Positions 18,983 through 27,629 are shown, numbered from the stretch's first letter. The stretch is 64,000 bases of DNA from Chitinophaga alhagiae (GCF_003568665.1 NZ_QXMH01000001.1:992001-1056000), one strand, 5' to 3'. A program made the numbers and translations. The notes: generated from the letters alone by a model not told the origin.

Positions 18983-19236
18983 GGGGAGGTTACTATCCCA
19001 GCCTGTCTGACCGGGAAAAAGGAGCGTCCCAAAAGGTGGTCCAATGGTGCGGCCGCTGCCCCGACCGTTGAACAACAGCCTTGGTAATGGCCGGCCCGGG
19101 AAACCCTTCCGGTACCGCGCCGGCAAGCGGTAACGCCAGACCGGGGAGCCGGGCGCAACGCCCCGACCTGCGAAATCACTTTTTAGTTCCTACTTTTTGC
19201 GTTACTTTCGAACTTTGGAAAGGAGTCAGTCCCATC

Positions 19237-21321
19237 ATGGAAAATTTTATTGTATCCGCCCGTAAGTACCGTCCGCAGAACTTCTCAACGGTAGTTGGGC
19301 AAGCTCATATCACCACAACGCTAAAAAATGCCATCCGCAACAACCAGCTGGCGCATGCCTTCCTGTTTTGCGGACCGCGGGGCGTTGGCAAAACCACCTG
19401 CGCGCGCATCCTGGCCAAAACCATCAACTGCGAGAACCTGCAGCCAGACGGGGAGGCCTGTAACGAATGTAATTCCTGCCGCACCTTCAACGAGGGCAGC
19501 TCTTTTAACATTCATGAGCTGGATGCGGCATCCAATAACTCGGTAGACGATATCCGCACCCTGGTAGACCAGGTGCGGTTTGCTCCCCAGGCCGGTAAAT
19601 ACAAGATCTATATCATAGATGAGGTGCACATGCTCAGCTCCTCGGCTTTCAACGCCTTTCTGAAAACGCTGGAAGAGCCGCCCTCCTATGCCATTTTTAT
19701 ACTGGCTACCACGGAAAAGCACAAGATCCTGCCTACCATCCTGAGCCGGTGCCAGATATTCGATTTCAAGCGCATCACCATACAGGATACGGTAGACCAC
19801 CTGCAGGAAATTGTGAGCAAGGAAAGCATGACGGCGGAGGGAGACGCCCTGCACCTGATTGCCCAAAAAACAGACGGCTGCATGCGGGATTCCCTCAGCA
19901 CGCTGGACAAAATTGTGAGCTTCACCGGCGGCAACCTCACCTACCAGAATACGCTGGAACACCTCAACATACTGGACTACGACTACTTCTTTAAAGTAAT
20001 GGATGCCGTGCTGACGCAAGATGTGGCCAGCGCCCTGCTGATATTTGACGAGATCCTGCAGAAGGGTTTTGAGGGAGACAACTTCCTCGGCGGATGGGCG
20101 GAATTTCTCCGCAACCTGCTGGTATGTAAAGATGAGAAGGTACTGCACCTGATGGAGGTAAGCGCCAACCTGAAAGACCGCTACAAACAGATGAGCGGGC
20201 GGGTAAGCGCCGCTTACCTGGTTACAGCGCTGCAGCTCCTGAACGACACTGAAATTGGCTACCGCATGGCCCGCAACAAGCGCCTGCATGTGGAAATGGC
20301 CCTGATCAGGCTATGTTACCTGCAGCAGGCCGTTACCCTCGTCAGCAATGACCAGAGCGGCGAAGTGGTAAAAAAAAACCTGATCCCTGAAGGAGCCCCC
20401 CAACGCCTGCGGGCGCCCATGGCACAGCCCATTTACGGTAAACCCGCTACCAGCAAGAGTATTGCAGCAGAAACACCCAGGCTGACCATTGAGGTGGAGA
20501 AAGGAAAGCAGGCGGGATATTCCGCACCATCTGGCAATATACCGCAACCGGGCAACTATGCTGCAGCCGGCGCTCCGGTAACAGGCGCCGGTGCAGCGGG
20601 AACACCCCAGGCTACGGGTACACAGGGTGCAGGCACCGGTACAACAGGAACAACCCAGGCTACGGGTACACAGGGTGCAGGCACCGGTGCAACAGGAACA
20701 ACCCAGGCTACGGGCACGCGTAGTACAGGCGCCGTTTCGCCAGCTACGGGCGCTGCCGGTTCAGGCACGGCACCCGCAACAGGCGGAGGCTATTCATCAG
20801 CCACTTCACCCGCCGCAGCCGGCAACACTGCCACCACCCCCCACACCAAACTTACCGGCCTGGCCGCCATGAAAGAGGCCCTGGCCGCCAAACAGCAGCA
20901 TGACAACGCCGCGGCCGCGGCGGCCGTTACTGCCAGCATCCCCCTCACCGCCGGCGCGCTGGCCGTTTATTGGGAAGAGTTTATTGACCGCTTCCGCCAG
21001 GCCAATAAAATGACCGTGGTGGGTAACCTGCAACTGGCACAGATAGTGCTGCTGGGGCCCGAAGAAATAGGGCTCATCAGCCGTAACATTGTACAGTACC
21101 GGTTCATGGAAGAGGAAAAGCTGGAAATATCCGATTTCTTCAAAAGGAAATTCAGGAACAAAGATCTGGTGCTCACCCTCTCGCTGGACGAAAGCCAGCA
21201 GGAAGTAGCAGATACCGGCCCGGCACCGCTTTCGAGCCGGGAACAGTTTGCCCGCATGATTGAAAAATATCCGCTGGTGAAGGAGCTGAAAGACAGGCTG
21301 AACATGGAACTGGACTTTTAA
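19237..21321 (+). CDS. dnaX: DNA polymerase III subunits gamma/tau
   Basis: This is the clamp-loader ATPase of the replicative polymerase. The 694-residue protein has the P-loop GPRGVGKTT at 46-54, a zinc-binding set of cysteines (65, 75, 78, 81), Walker B in IIDEVHMLSSSAF, the sensor block ILATTEKHKILPTILSRCQ, then domain III. A low-complexity Ala/Gly/Thr/Gln linker with a 16-residue tandem repeat (about 457-500) joins it to a C-terminal tau-like domain. The frame is open 52 codons upstream, but MENFIVSARKYRP is the family N-terminus. A strong purine-rich ribosome site (GGAAAGGAG, 19216-19224) lies 12 nt ahead. TACTTTCG at 19203-19210 may be the -7 box. Confidence 0.97.
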   Translation: MENFIVSARKYRPQNFSTVVGQAHITTTLKNAIRNNQLAHAFLFCGPRGVGKTTCARILAKTINCENLQPDGEACNECNSCRTFNEGSSFNIHELDAASNNSVDDIRTLVDQVRFAPQAGKYKIYIIDEVHMLSSSAFNAFLKTLEEPPSYAIFILATTEKHKILPTILSRCQIFDFKRITIQDTVDHLQEIVSKESMTAEGDALHLIAQKTDGCMRDSLSTLDKIVSFTGGNLTYQNTLEHLNILDYDYFFKVMDAVLTQDVASALLIFDEILQKGFEGDNFLGGWAEFLRNLLVCKDEKVLHLMEVSANLKDRYKQMSGRVSAAYLVTALQLLNDTEIGYRMARNKRLHVEMALIRLCYLQQAVTLVSNDQSGEVVKKNLIPEGAPQRLRAPMAQPIYGKPATSKSIAAETPRLTIEVEKGKQAGYSAPSGNIPQPGNYAAAGAPVTGAGAAGTPQATGTQGAGTGTTGTTQATGTQGAGTGATGTTQATGTRSTGAVSPATGAAGSGTAPATGGGYSSATSPAAAGNTATTPHTKLTGLAAMKEALAAKQQHDNAAAAAAVTASIPLTAGALAVYWEEFIDRFRQANKMTVVGNLQLAQIVLLGPEEIGLISRNIVQYRFMEEEKLEISDFFKRKFRNKDLVLTLSLDESQQEVADTGPAPLSSREQFARMIEKYPLVKELKDRLNMELDF
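20606..20716 (+). repeat. 48-bp tandem repeat inside dnaX
   Basis: Two nearly identical 48-bp units begin at 20606 and 20654, and a third, partial unit begins at 20702. They encode the 16-residue repeat QATGTQGAGTGTTGTT in the tau linker. The unit length keeps the frame, so copy number could vary without breaking the protein. Confidence 0.85.
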
Positions 21322-21372
21322 GCGGTCCGTTTTTGATAATATCTATTTTTTAAACACCCTTCACCCGTATGC

Positions 21373-21404
21373 TTTGCGTTTTTGCGCAAAAACTTGTAGG
21401 TTTG
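21373..21404 (+). promoter_or_regulatory. Promoter of the dehydrogenase E2 gene
   Basis: A -33 TTTG at 21373-21376 is followed after 20 bp by TAGGTTTG at 21397-21404. The start codon lies 22 nt further on. Confidence 0.6.
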
Positions 21405-21426
21405 GGCAAAATTTCGAAGAAACACT

Positions 21427-23079
21427 ATGGCAGAAGTTATCAGAATGCCCCTTTTAAGCGATACCATGACGGAAGGGGTGATTGCGGAATGGCATAAGAA
21501 GGTAGGCGATACCGTTAAGTCAGACGATGTGATTGCGGAAGTGGAAACCGACAAGGCTACCATGGAAGTGATCGGCTACGTGGACGGAACGTTGTTATAT
21601 ATAGGTGTGGAGAAAGGAAAAGCCGCCAAGGTAAATGACATCATTGCCATTGTGGGTAAAGCCGGGGAAGACTACAAGCCGCTGCTGGAAGGCAACGGAA
21701 GCGCTGCCAAGGCAGCCGCCCCCACCGCAAAAGAGGCCCCGGCCAAAGAAGCCGCGCCCGCAGCAGAAGAAAAAACCGCCGTTGATAATGCCGCCCTGGA
21801 AAAAGCGCTGAAAGACGCTACGGTGATCCGTATGCCCTTGCTCAGTGATACCATGACGGAAGGCAAGATCGTGGCCTGGAATAAAAAAGTAGGCGATACC
21901 GTGAAAAGTGACGACGTGCTGGCAGAAGTGGAAACCGATAAGGCCACCATGGAAGTGATCGGCTACGCAGACGGTACCCTGCTGTACATTGGCGTTCCCG
22001 AAGGCGAAGCCGCCAAGGTGAACGGCATTATTGCCATAGTAGGTAAAAAAGAGGCCAATATAGAAGCCATCCTCGCCGCTGAAAAGGCAGGTGGCGCCGC
22101 TCCCAAGGCCGCAGCTCCTGAAGCAGCCGCTTCAGCGCCGGCGCAAGCCGCTCCCGCGGAAGCTCCCGCAGGCGCAGGCAGCACGGACGGGCGCGTGAAA
22201 GCCTCTCCGCTCGCCAAAAAACTGGCAGAGGAAAAAGGCATAGACATCAACCAGGTAACCGGTACCGGAGATGGCGGCCGCATCGTGAAAAAAGACATTG
22301 ACAGCTTTGTACCCTCCAAAGCCGCTCCGGCCGCTGCTCCCGCAGCAGGTGCCCCCGCCGCCGCTCCACAGGTGGCGCCGTTTGCCCCGGCAGGCCAGGA
22401 AGGTTATACCGATACCCCTGTTTCCCAGATGCGGAAAGTGATCGCGCGCCGCCTCGGAGAAAGCAAGTTCAGCGCCCCGCACTTCTACCTTACCATGGAA
22501 ATTAACATGGACAAGGCTATAGAAGCCCGCGAAGGCATCAACAAGGTATCTCCCGTAAAAGTTTCTTTCAACGATATGGTGATCAAGGCCTGCGCTATGG
22601 CCCTGCGCCTCCACCCGGATGTGAACAGCAGCTGGATGGGCGATTTCATCCGTCACAACCAGCATATCCATATTGGCTCCGCCGTTGCGGTAGACGAAGG
22701 GCTGATCGTTCCGGTGATCCGCTTTGCCGACCAGAAGAGCTTCTCCCAGATTGCCGCTGAAACCAAGGCATTGAATGATAAAGCCAAGAACAAAAAACTG
22801 CAGCCGCAGGAGTTTACCGGCAATACCTTCACCGTGTCCAACCTGGGCATGATGGGCATTGAACAGTTCACGGCCATTATCAACCCGCCTGATTCCGCCA
22901 TTCTGGCTGTAGGTGGCATCAAGGAAACCGTAGTGGTGGAAAACGGCCAGTTCAAGGCCACCAACATCATGAAAGTGACCATGAGCTGCGACCACAGAAC
23001 GGTAGACGGAGCTGTGGGCGCCCGTTTCCTCGTAACCCTGAAAGGTTTCCTGGAAAACCCGGTAACTATGTTTGTATAA
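21427..23079 (+). CDS. Pyruvate (or 2-oxo acid) dehydrogenase E2, dihydrolipoamide acyltransferase
   Basis: The 550-residue core enzyme moves acyl groups from E1 to CoA. It holds two lipoyl domains with the modified lysines in ETDKATMEV (Lys43 and Lys172), each followed by an Ala/Pro/Glu-rich linker, an E3/E1-binding domain (ASPLAKKLAEEKGIDINQVTGTG, about 247-285) and the catalytic acyltransferase domain with the active-site HRTVDG near the end. Two lipoyl domains and the MPLLSDTMTEG start are typical of pyruvate dehydrogenase E2 in Bacteroidota. No E1 or E3 gene is adjacent, so the exact 2-oxo acid is inferred. It is a single-gene unit with its own promoter and terminator. Confidence 0.93.
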   Translation: MAEVIRMPLLSDTMTEGVIAEWHKKVGDTVKSDDVIAEVETDKATMEVIGYVDGTLLYIGVEKGKAAKVNDIIAIVGKAGEDYKPLLEGNGSAAKAAAPTAKEAPAKEAAPAAEEKTAVDNAALEKALKDATVIRMPLLSDTMTEGKIVAWNKKVGDTVKSDDVLAEVETDKATMEVIGYADGTLLYIGVPEGEAAKVNGIIAIVGKKEANIEAILAAEKAGGAAPKAAAPEAAASAPAQAAPAEAPAGAGSTDGRVKASPLAKKLAEEKGIDINQVTGTGDGGRIVKKDIDSFVPSKAAPAAAPAAGAPAAAPQVAPFAPAGQEGYTDTPVSQMRKVIARRLGESKFSAPHFYLTMEINMDKAIEAREGINKVSPVKVSFNDMVIKACAMALRLHPDVNSSWMGDFIRHNQHIHIGSAVAVDEGLIVPVIRFADQKSFSQIAAETKALNDKAKNKKLQPQEFTGNTFTVSNLGMMGIEQFTAIINPPDSAILAVGGIKETVVVENGQFKATNIMKVTMSCDHRTVDGAVGARFLVTLKGFLENPVTMFV

Positions 23080-23100
23080 GATCATTGCAACATATGCGTG

Positions 23101-23131
23101 AACGCCCCCGGATATGCCCGGGGGCGTTTTT
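23101..23131 (+). terminator. Intrinsic terminator of the E2 gene
   Basis: AACGCCCCCGG pairs perfectly with CCGGGGGCGTT around a 6-nt loop, followed by five T. Confidence 0.92.
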
Positions 23132-23150
23132 ATTTGGCAACGGGCGGGCG

Positions 23151-23480
23151 CAGGAACGCCCTGGTGGATCAAGGCATGCATGCCCGTGTAGGCCCCTGAC
23201 CGGTGGCTGTCGGGTGCAGGAACGCGCTGGTGGATCAAGGCATGCATGCCCGTGTAGGCCCCTGACCGGTGGCTGTCGGGTGCAGGAACGCGCTGGTGGA
23301 TCAAGGCATGCATGCCCGTGTAGGCCCCTGACCGGTGGCGGCCGGGTGCAGGAACGCGCTGGTGGATCAAGGCATGCATGCCCGTGTAGGCCCCTGACCG
23401 GTGGCGGCCGGGTGCAGGAACGCCCTGGTGGATCAAAGCATGCATGCCCGTGTAAGCCCCTGACCGGTGGCGGCCGGGCC
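23151..23480. repeat. 66-bp minisatellite, five full copies
   Basis: Copies start at 23151, 23217, 23283, 23349 and 23415, an exact 66-bp period. They differ at only a few positions: copies 1 and 2 end in GGCTGTCGGGTG, and copies 3 to 5 have GGCGGCCGGG. Copies 1 and 5 read CGCC where copies 2 to 4 read CGCG. Copies 1 to 4 hold the perfect palindrome GGCATGCATGCC, and copy 5 has one change. The array begins 20 bp after the E2 terminator. No unique spacers separate the units, so it is not CRISPR. Because 66 is a multiple of three, several frames stay open through it. From 23481 to the VOC gene I see only a weak -7-like TATATTCG. Confidence 0.95.
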
Positions 23481-23581
23481 TCCGTGCCCACCTACGGTTA
23501 CGCCCCCACTGTTCTTAGAAAAATTCTAAAAATCCCACCATATTTTGGTAAATTTATATTCGTACCCCCAAACCTAACGCA

Positions 23582-23962
23582 ATGCCGCACGCCAAAAACG
23601 CTATACACTGGTTTGAGATCCCTGTTATGAACTTTGAACGGGCCAGGCAGTTCTATAGCGCCATACTCCAGGCAGATATCCGCGAATATTTCCAGGGCGC
23701 AGACCGCCGGGGGCTACTGCAGTTTGATGCGGCCGAAGGCGGCGTAGGCGGGGCCATTGTACAGGGCCCCGATTTCCTGAGCAGCCAGCGGGGCTGCCTC
23801 GTTTACCTGTATTGCGGCACCGGCGTGGCCGGCGTGCTGGAACGCGTGGTGGCCGCGGGCGGGCGTATTGAACGGGAAGCGGCGCCCTTCCCCGATGCCG
23901 GCCGGTACGCCATCATCCTGGACAGCGAAGGCAACCGCGTAGCCCTCTACGGGGATGAATGA
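23582..23962 (+). CDS. VOC-family protein (glyoxalase/bleomycin-resistance fold)
   Basis: This 126-residue protein has the vicinal-oxygen-chelate fold: the start AIHWFEIPVMNFERARQFYSAIL, a central GAIVQGPDF, and the end DAGRYAIILDSEGNRVALYGDE with a metal-ligand-type Glu. The family includes glyoxalases, dioxygenases and antibiotic-binding proteins, so the activity cannot be fixed. The protein is cytoplasmic and probably dimeric. A hairpin overlaps its stop codon. Confidence 0.88.
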   Translation: MPHAKNAIHWFEIPVMNFERARQFYSAILQADIREYFQGADRRGLLQFDAAEGGVGGAIVQGPDFLSSQRGCLVYLYCGTGVAGVLERVVAAGGRIEREAAPFPDAGRYAIILDSEGNRVALYGDE

Positions 23963-23980
23963 CCGGATAATTTATCCGGT
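23962..23980 (+). terminator. Hairpin after the VOC gene
   Basis: ACCGGAT pairs with ATCCGGT around a 5-nt loop and is followed by the T-rich TTATATTT. It begins on the last base of the stop codon. Confidence 0.65.
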
Positions 23981-23985
23981 TTATA

Positions 23986-24014
23986 TTTCAATAAGTTTTG
24001 AAAGTTCAAAAACA
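23986..24014. promoter_or_regulatory. Candidate operator, copy A (before the GbsR-type gene)
   Basis: The core TTTTGAAAGTTCAAAA is a perfect 7+2+7 palindrome inside a 29-bp block (TTTCAATA...AACA). The same block recurs at 24580-24608 with 25 of 29 bases identical. Copy A covers the -33 region of the regulator promoter, so a bound regulator would block its own transcription. Confidence 0.65.
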
Positions 24015-24027
24015 TTCTATAGCTTTG
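23996..24027 (+). promoter_or_regulatory. Promoter of the GbsR/MarR-type gene
   Basis: TTTTG at 23996-24000 (-33) is followed after 19 bp by TAGCTTTG at 24020-24027 (-7). The start codon begins only 5 nt later, so the transcript would have almost no leader. Confidence 0.7.
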
Positions 24028-24031
24028 GCAT

Positions 24032-24538
24032 ATGAAATTGTCAGAAGCCAAAGCACAATTCATCCAGGCATGGGGCCTGCTGGGCGCACAATGGGGCGTT
24101 AACCGCACCATGGCTCAGATACATGCCCTGCTGCTGATAGCCCCGGACCCCTTGAGTGCGGAAGAGATCATGGAAGCGTTGGACATATCCCGGGGCAATG
24201 CCAACATGAACGTGCGGGAGCTCATGAACTGGGGTATTGTGGAAAAAATACTGGTGCCGGGCGAAAGGAAAGAATTTTTCACCGCCGAAAAAGACATCTG
24301 GAAAGTAGGCATCGCCATTGCCCGGGAAAGGAAAAAAAGGGAGCTGGACCCCGTGCTCAAAGTGTTATTGCAGCTCAATAAAGTAGAAGGAGACCAAAAA
24401 GACAAACATGTAAAGGCCTTCCGCGAAACCATACAAAATATCCAGAAGTTCGCCAACCAGACAGACGCGGCCCTCAATGCCTTTATCAAATCCGAAGAGA
24501 ACTGGTTTTACAGCACTTTGCTGAAAGTGATCCGCTAA
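24032..24538 (+). CDS. GbsR/MarR-family transcriptional regulator
   Basis: The 168-residue protein has a winged helix-turn-helix (about 28-85, with PLSAEEIMEALDISRGNANMNVRELMNWGIVEK and a wing at VPGERKEFFTAEKD) and a C-terminal helical dimerisation part. The GbsR branch of the MarR superfamily fits best. In Bacillus, GbsR senses choline for osmoprotectant synthesis. The ligand here is unknown. The palindrome before this gene and before the next gene (24617) suggests autoregulation plus control of the TIGR01777 epimerase, with a 78-nt gap between the two. Confidence 0.88.
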   Translation: MKLSEAKAQFIQAWGLLGAQWGVNRTMAQIHALLLIAPDPLSAEEIMEALDISRGNANMNVRELMNWGIVEKILVPGERKEFFTAEKDIWKVGIAIARERKKRELDPVLKVLLQLNKVEGDQKDKHVKAFRETIQNIQKFANQTDAALNAFIKSEENWFYSTLLKVIR

Positions 24539-24579
24539 CAACGACGCCTTTCATCCATTGTTTTTTAACTGCCAATATG

Positions 24580-24608
24580 TTTCAATATTTTCTGAAAGTT
24601 CAAGAACA
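24580..24608. promoter_or_regulatory. Candidate operator, copy B (before the epimerase gene)
   Basis: TTTCAATA, six variable bases, GAAAGTTCAA, one variable base, AACA matches copy A at 25 of 29 positions. The inner palindrome is reduced to TGAA-AG-TTCA. No clear -7 box follows at normal spacing, so the epimerase may depend on read-through or a non-consensus promoter. Confidence 0.6.
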
Positions 24609-24616
24609 CACTTGCC

Positions 24617-25558
24617 ATGAAAAATAAAAAGATCGTGATTGCCGGCGGCAGCGGGTTTATCGGGGCCGGACTGATAGAACACTTCGGGCCGGAAAATACC
24701 ATTGTGGTGTTGAGCCGCGCACCACGGGAGGGCCACGATGGCGTAAGGTATGTACAGTGGGACGGGGAAAACCCCGGCCCCTGGATGCAGGCGCTGGAAG
24801 GGGCGGACCTGCTGGTGAACCTGGCGGGCAAAAGCGTGAATTGCCGGTATAATGAAGCCAATAAAGCCGAAATCTTCGCCAGTCGACAGCAAAGCACCAC
24901 CATACTGGGTGAGGCGGTCAAAACCCTGCAAAAGCCCCCTGCCCTCTGGATCAACGCGGCCTCTGCCACCATTTACCGCCATGCGGAAGACCGGCCTATG
25001 GACGAGCTCACCGGCGAGTTCCACAACGATTTTTCTGTACAGGTCTGCCAGCTTTGGGAAAAGACCTTTAACGATATCACCCTGCCGCATACACGTAAAG
25101 TTGTATTGCGCATAGCCATTACCCTGGGCAAAGGCGGCGTTATGGAGCCGTATCTCAATCTGGTGAAAACCGGCCTTGGCGGGTACCAGGGCAACGGCCG
25201 CCAGATGTACAGCTGGGTACATATCACAGACGTGGCCCGTATGATGGAATGGTTGTTTGAACACCCGGAATGCAGCGGCACCTATAACTGCGCCGCACCG
25301 GGCCCCGTTACCAACCGGGCGTTTATGGCCACCCTGCGCAAGGCTACCGGCCACCTGTTTGGCCTGCCCGCCCCGGCATGGATGCTGAAAATAGGCGCGG
25401 CGCTCATTGGCACGGAAACCGAACTGCTCCTGAAAAGCCGCTGGGTGCTGCCCACCCGCATCACGCAGGCCGGCTTCAAATTCCGGTACCCTCAGCTGGA
25501 GGGGGCGCTGGCCCAGATCATCAGCGGCCTGCCCCGCAGGCGTTACCACCTGTTTTGA
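24617..25558 (+). CDS. TIGR01777-family NAD(P)-binding epimerase-like protein
   Basis: This 313-residue extended SDR protein begins with the Rossmann motif GGSGFIGAGL, has the family block LVNLAGKSVNCRYNEANKAEI, a catalytic-type region INAASATIYRHAED (Tyr in place), GGRQ-type SWVHITDVARM, and the C-terminal DUF1731 part (FGLPAPAWMLKIGAALIGTETELLLKSRWVLPTRITQAGF). Relatives include E. coli YfcH and human SDR39U1, none with a settled substrate. The neighbouring regulator and repeated operator suggest a regulated role. Confidence 0.92.
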   Translation: MKNKKIVIAGGSGFIGAGLIEHFGPENTIVVLSRAPREGHDGVRYVQWDGENPGPWMQALEGADLLVNLAGKSVNCRYNEANKAEIFASRQQSTTILGEAVKTLQKPPALWINAASATIYRHAEDRPMDELTGEFHNDFSVQVCQLWEKTFNDITLPHTRKVVLRIAITLGKGGVMEPYLNLVKTGLGGYQGNGRQMYSWVHITDVARMMEWLFEHPECSGTYNCAAPGPVTNRAFMATLRKATGHLFGLPAPAWMLKIGAALIGTETELLLKSRWVLPTRITQAGFKFRYPQLEGALAQIISGLPRRRYHLF

Positions 25559-25792
25559 TGCACACGGCAAAAGAACTGGCAGCAGCCCCTTGCATTGCCA
25601 CCCGTTCTAAAGCAACCGGGCAGGGGCGGATGCATAAGATCATCTGTAGACCACAATAGGCTCAGAAGCGTTTGCGGCCGCCACGCGGCCCAGTGCCATC
25701 CCACTAATAGCGGGACCTCCCCGCAACCGCTGCGCATTACTGCCAGTACGGCGCACTATAGCCGTTGGTATGTGTTTTGCTGCTGGAGTGTT

Positions 25793-26161
25793 ATGAGCAC
25801 ACCTAAACTGACCGTGGTAATTGGCGCATCGGAAAACCCGCAGCGCTACAGCTTTCTGGCCGTGAACCGCCTGCGGGCCAACGGGCATCCTGTAGTGGCC
25901 ATCGGGAAAAGGGCCGGCCAGATAGGGGATACGCCCGTCATCAAAGAGCACCCGCCCCTTGAGAACGTTGATACCGTTACGTTATACCTCAACCCCACGC
26001 TGCAGCAGGAATATTATGACTACATCCTGGGCCTGCAACCGAAACGCATCATCTTCAACCCCGGTACGGAAAATACCGAACTGATCGCCAAGGCCAGGGA
26101 GAACGGCATTGAGCCCAAAGAGGCCTGCACGCTGGTGCTGTTGAGCACGGGGCAGTATTGA
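25793..26161 (+). CDS. CoA-binding domain protein
   Basis: The 122-residue protein is a compact Rossmann-type CoA-binding domain (VVIGASENPQRYSFLAVNRLRANG, then VDTVTLYLNP and the conserved IIFNPGTENTELIAKARENGIEPKEACTLVLL). It resembles the stand-alone YccU family. The frame is open 66 codons upstream, but those codons look like non-coding sequence. The ATG at 25793 follows a GGAG ribosome site. The 234 bp upstream hold nothing I recognise. Confidence 0.88.
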   Translation: MSTPKLTVVIGASENPQRYSFLAVNRLRANGHPVVAIGKRAGQIGDTPVIKEHPPLENVDTVTLYLNPTLQQEYYDYILGLQPKRIIFNPGTENTELIAKARENGIEPKEACTLVLLSTGQY

Positions 26162-26524
26162 TCCCATGGCAGCTGCACCAGGCTGGCGCATAGCCTTGCG
26201 CCGTATACTTCCGCCTGACGTTATGCTTGGTTACCCGCCTCCCTGCCAACATCTTTTCATCCGTGCCTGATATGGCCTGCCGCCGGAAAACAGGGGCAGA
26301 CAAGGCGGTACGGTCACCGGATGCCACGTGGCGGCGGCCGGCACAATTACATCATCCACATCATTTCCCCAAACCGGGCCAATGCTCCCCGCCCCTGCCG
26401 CAACTGCTGTAAAAAATCGTATATTCGGATAATATTGCATGCATCGTTGTTAACCTTTTTGGCATAAAGACCCATCAGACCGGATATCCGTTACCGTTAG
26501 TTTTTCACTTACAAACATCATCTC
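26162..26524. other. Non-coding stretch of 363 bp
   Basis: I see no gene here. Near the right end TAATATTG (about 26430) is close to a -7 box and is the best candidate promoter for the following gene. The rest shows no repeat, RNA or terminator that I can support. Confidence 0.5.
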
Positions 26525-26998
26525 ATGAAATGGAGAAGATTTAATGGCGATCCTATTCACCTGCCCATTAAGGAGGAAGTGCGGCATGCCATTGTCCGGG
26601 AAACCGGCCTTGGCAACCGCTTAAAAGTCTGCATCGGAACAGACTCCCAGGTTAAAGGGCCTGATACGGAATTTGCCACCGTCATCGTGTTCCTCCGCGA
26701 GGGGCACGGCGGGTTCATGTTCATTCACAATGAAAGGACCCGCGATGTGTATTCCATCAAAGAAAGAATGCTGGTGGAAGTAGCCAAAAGCATCGAGATC
26801 GCTTATGAGCTGTGCGACCTGTTCACGGAGTATGACGTGGATATGGAAGTGCATGCGGACATCAACACCAATCCGCAGTTCAAGAGCAACCTGGCGCTGC
26901 GCGAGGCCATGGGCTACATCCTGGGTATGGGCTTTGCTTTCAAGGCCAAACCGGAAGCCTTTGCCAGCAGCAGCTGTGCCAACAAAATAGTGAACTAG
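26525..26998 (+). CDS. RNase H-like YkuK-family protein (DUF458)
   Basis: The 157-residue protein matches the YkuK/DUF458 family, which is predicted to take an RNase H-like fold. The block LKVCIGTDSQVKGPDTEFATVIVFL holds the first acidic residue, the SIKERMLVEVAKSIE helix and VDMEVHADINTNPQFKSN hold further acidic and Asn residues, and the GMGFAFKAKPEAFASSSCANKIVN ending is the family signature. Nuclease activity has not been proved for the family, to my knowledge. The stop codon overlaps that of engB on the other strand in CTAG. Confidence 0.85.
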   Translation: MKWRRFNGDPIHLPIKEEVRHAIVRETGLGNRLKVCIGTDSQVKGPDTEFATVIVFLREGHGGFMFIHNERTRDVYSIKERMLVEVAKSIEIAYELCDLFTEYDVDMEVHADINTNPQFKSNLALREAMGYILGMGFAFKAKPEAFASSSCANKIVN

Positions 26999-27603
26999 GC
27001 TATTCCGCGGAAGCGCGCGTTCATTTCCTCAATAAACGCCAGGATCTGGTCCCGGCCTGTTTTCTTTACGGTAGACGTAACGTAATTGGCGGGCAGGAAC
27101 TGCCAGGTTTCGCGGAGCTTGTTCAAAAAAGCCTTCACATTCCGACTGGTTTCCAGTTGCGTGTTCTTGTCTGCCTTTGTGAACACCAGTTGAAAAGGTA
27201 TCTGCCACTCCCCCAATTGATTAATAAACTCGATATCTATTTTCTGCGGCGTTAACCGGCTGTCTATCAGCACAAACACATTTACCAGGTTAGCGCGCTT
27301 GCGCAGATAGTTCTCTATCATCTGCTCCCAGCTTCTGCGCTGGCTTTGAGACACCTTCGCAAAACCATAGCCCGGCAAATCTACCAGGTACCACTCCTTG
27401 TTGATCAGGAAATGGTTGATCAACTGCGTTTTACCCGGCGTACCCGATGTTTTGGCCAGCTTTTGCTGGTTGGCCAGCATGTTGATCAGGCTGGATTTGC
27501 CCACGTTGGAACGGCCTATAAAGGCATATTCCGGTTTGTCTGCCACCGGGCATTTCTCCCAGTCTACATTACTGATCAGGTATTCTGCAGATTTGATCAC
27601 CAT
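26995..27603 (-). CDS. engB: Ribosome-biogenesis GTPase YsxC/YihA (EngB)
   Basis: This 202-residue GTPase is needed for large-subunit assembly. It carries G1 GRSNVGKSS, G3 DLPGYGFA, G4 TKAD and the family insert VDWEKCPVADKPEYAFIG near the start. It is full length. Its stop codon shares CTAG with the convergent DUF458 gene, so neither can have a terminator between them. Divergent ubiE starts 42 bp away. Confidence 0.96.
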   Translation of the reverse strand: MVIKSAEYLISNVDWEKCPVADKPEYAFIGRSNVGKSSLINMLANQQKLAKTSGTPGKTQLINHFLINKEWYLVDLPGYGFAKVSQSQRRSWEQMIENYLRKRANLVNVFVLIDSRLTPQKIDIEFINQLGEWQIPFQLVFTKADKNTQLETSRNVKAFLNKLRETWQFLPANYVTSTVKKTGRDQILAFIEEMNARFRGIA

Positions 27604-27629
27604 AATTTTTCCATTTGCGGCCCCTCAAC

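Noticed and set aside
22132..23445. 437-codon minus-strand frame with a 22-residue repeat (MHALIHQRVPAPGRHRSGAYTG type)
   Set aside because: The repeat is the translation of the 66-bp minisatellite, which stays open because 66 is a multiple of three. The rest is antisense to the E2 gene.
23151..23480. CRISPR array
   Set aside because: Units are joined with no unique spacers and no cas gene is near.
23085..23630. Plus-strand frame through the minisatellite giving a Cys-rich repeat protein
   Set aside because: It begins inside the E2 terminator region and runs into the VOC gene in another frame. There is no promoter or ribosome site. Other frames over the array are equally open.
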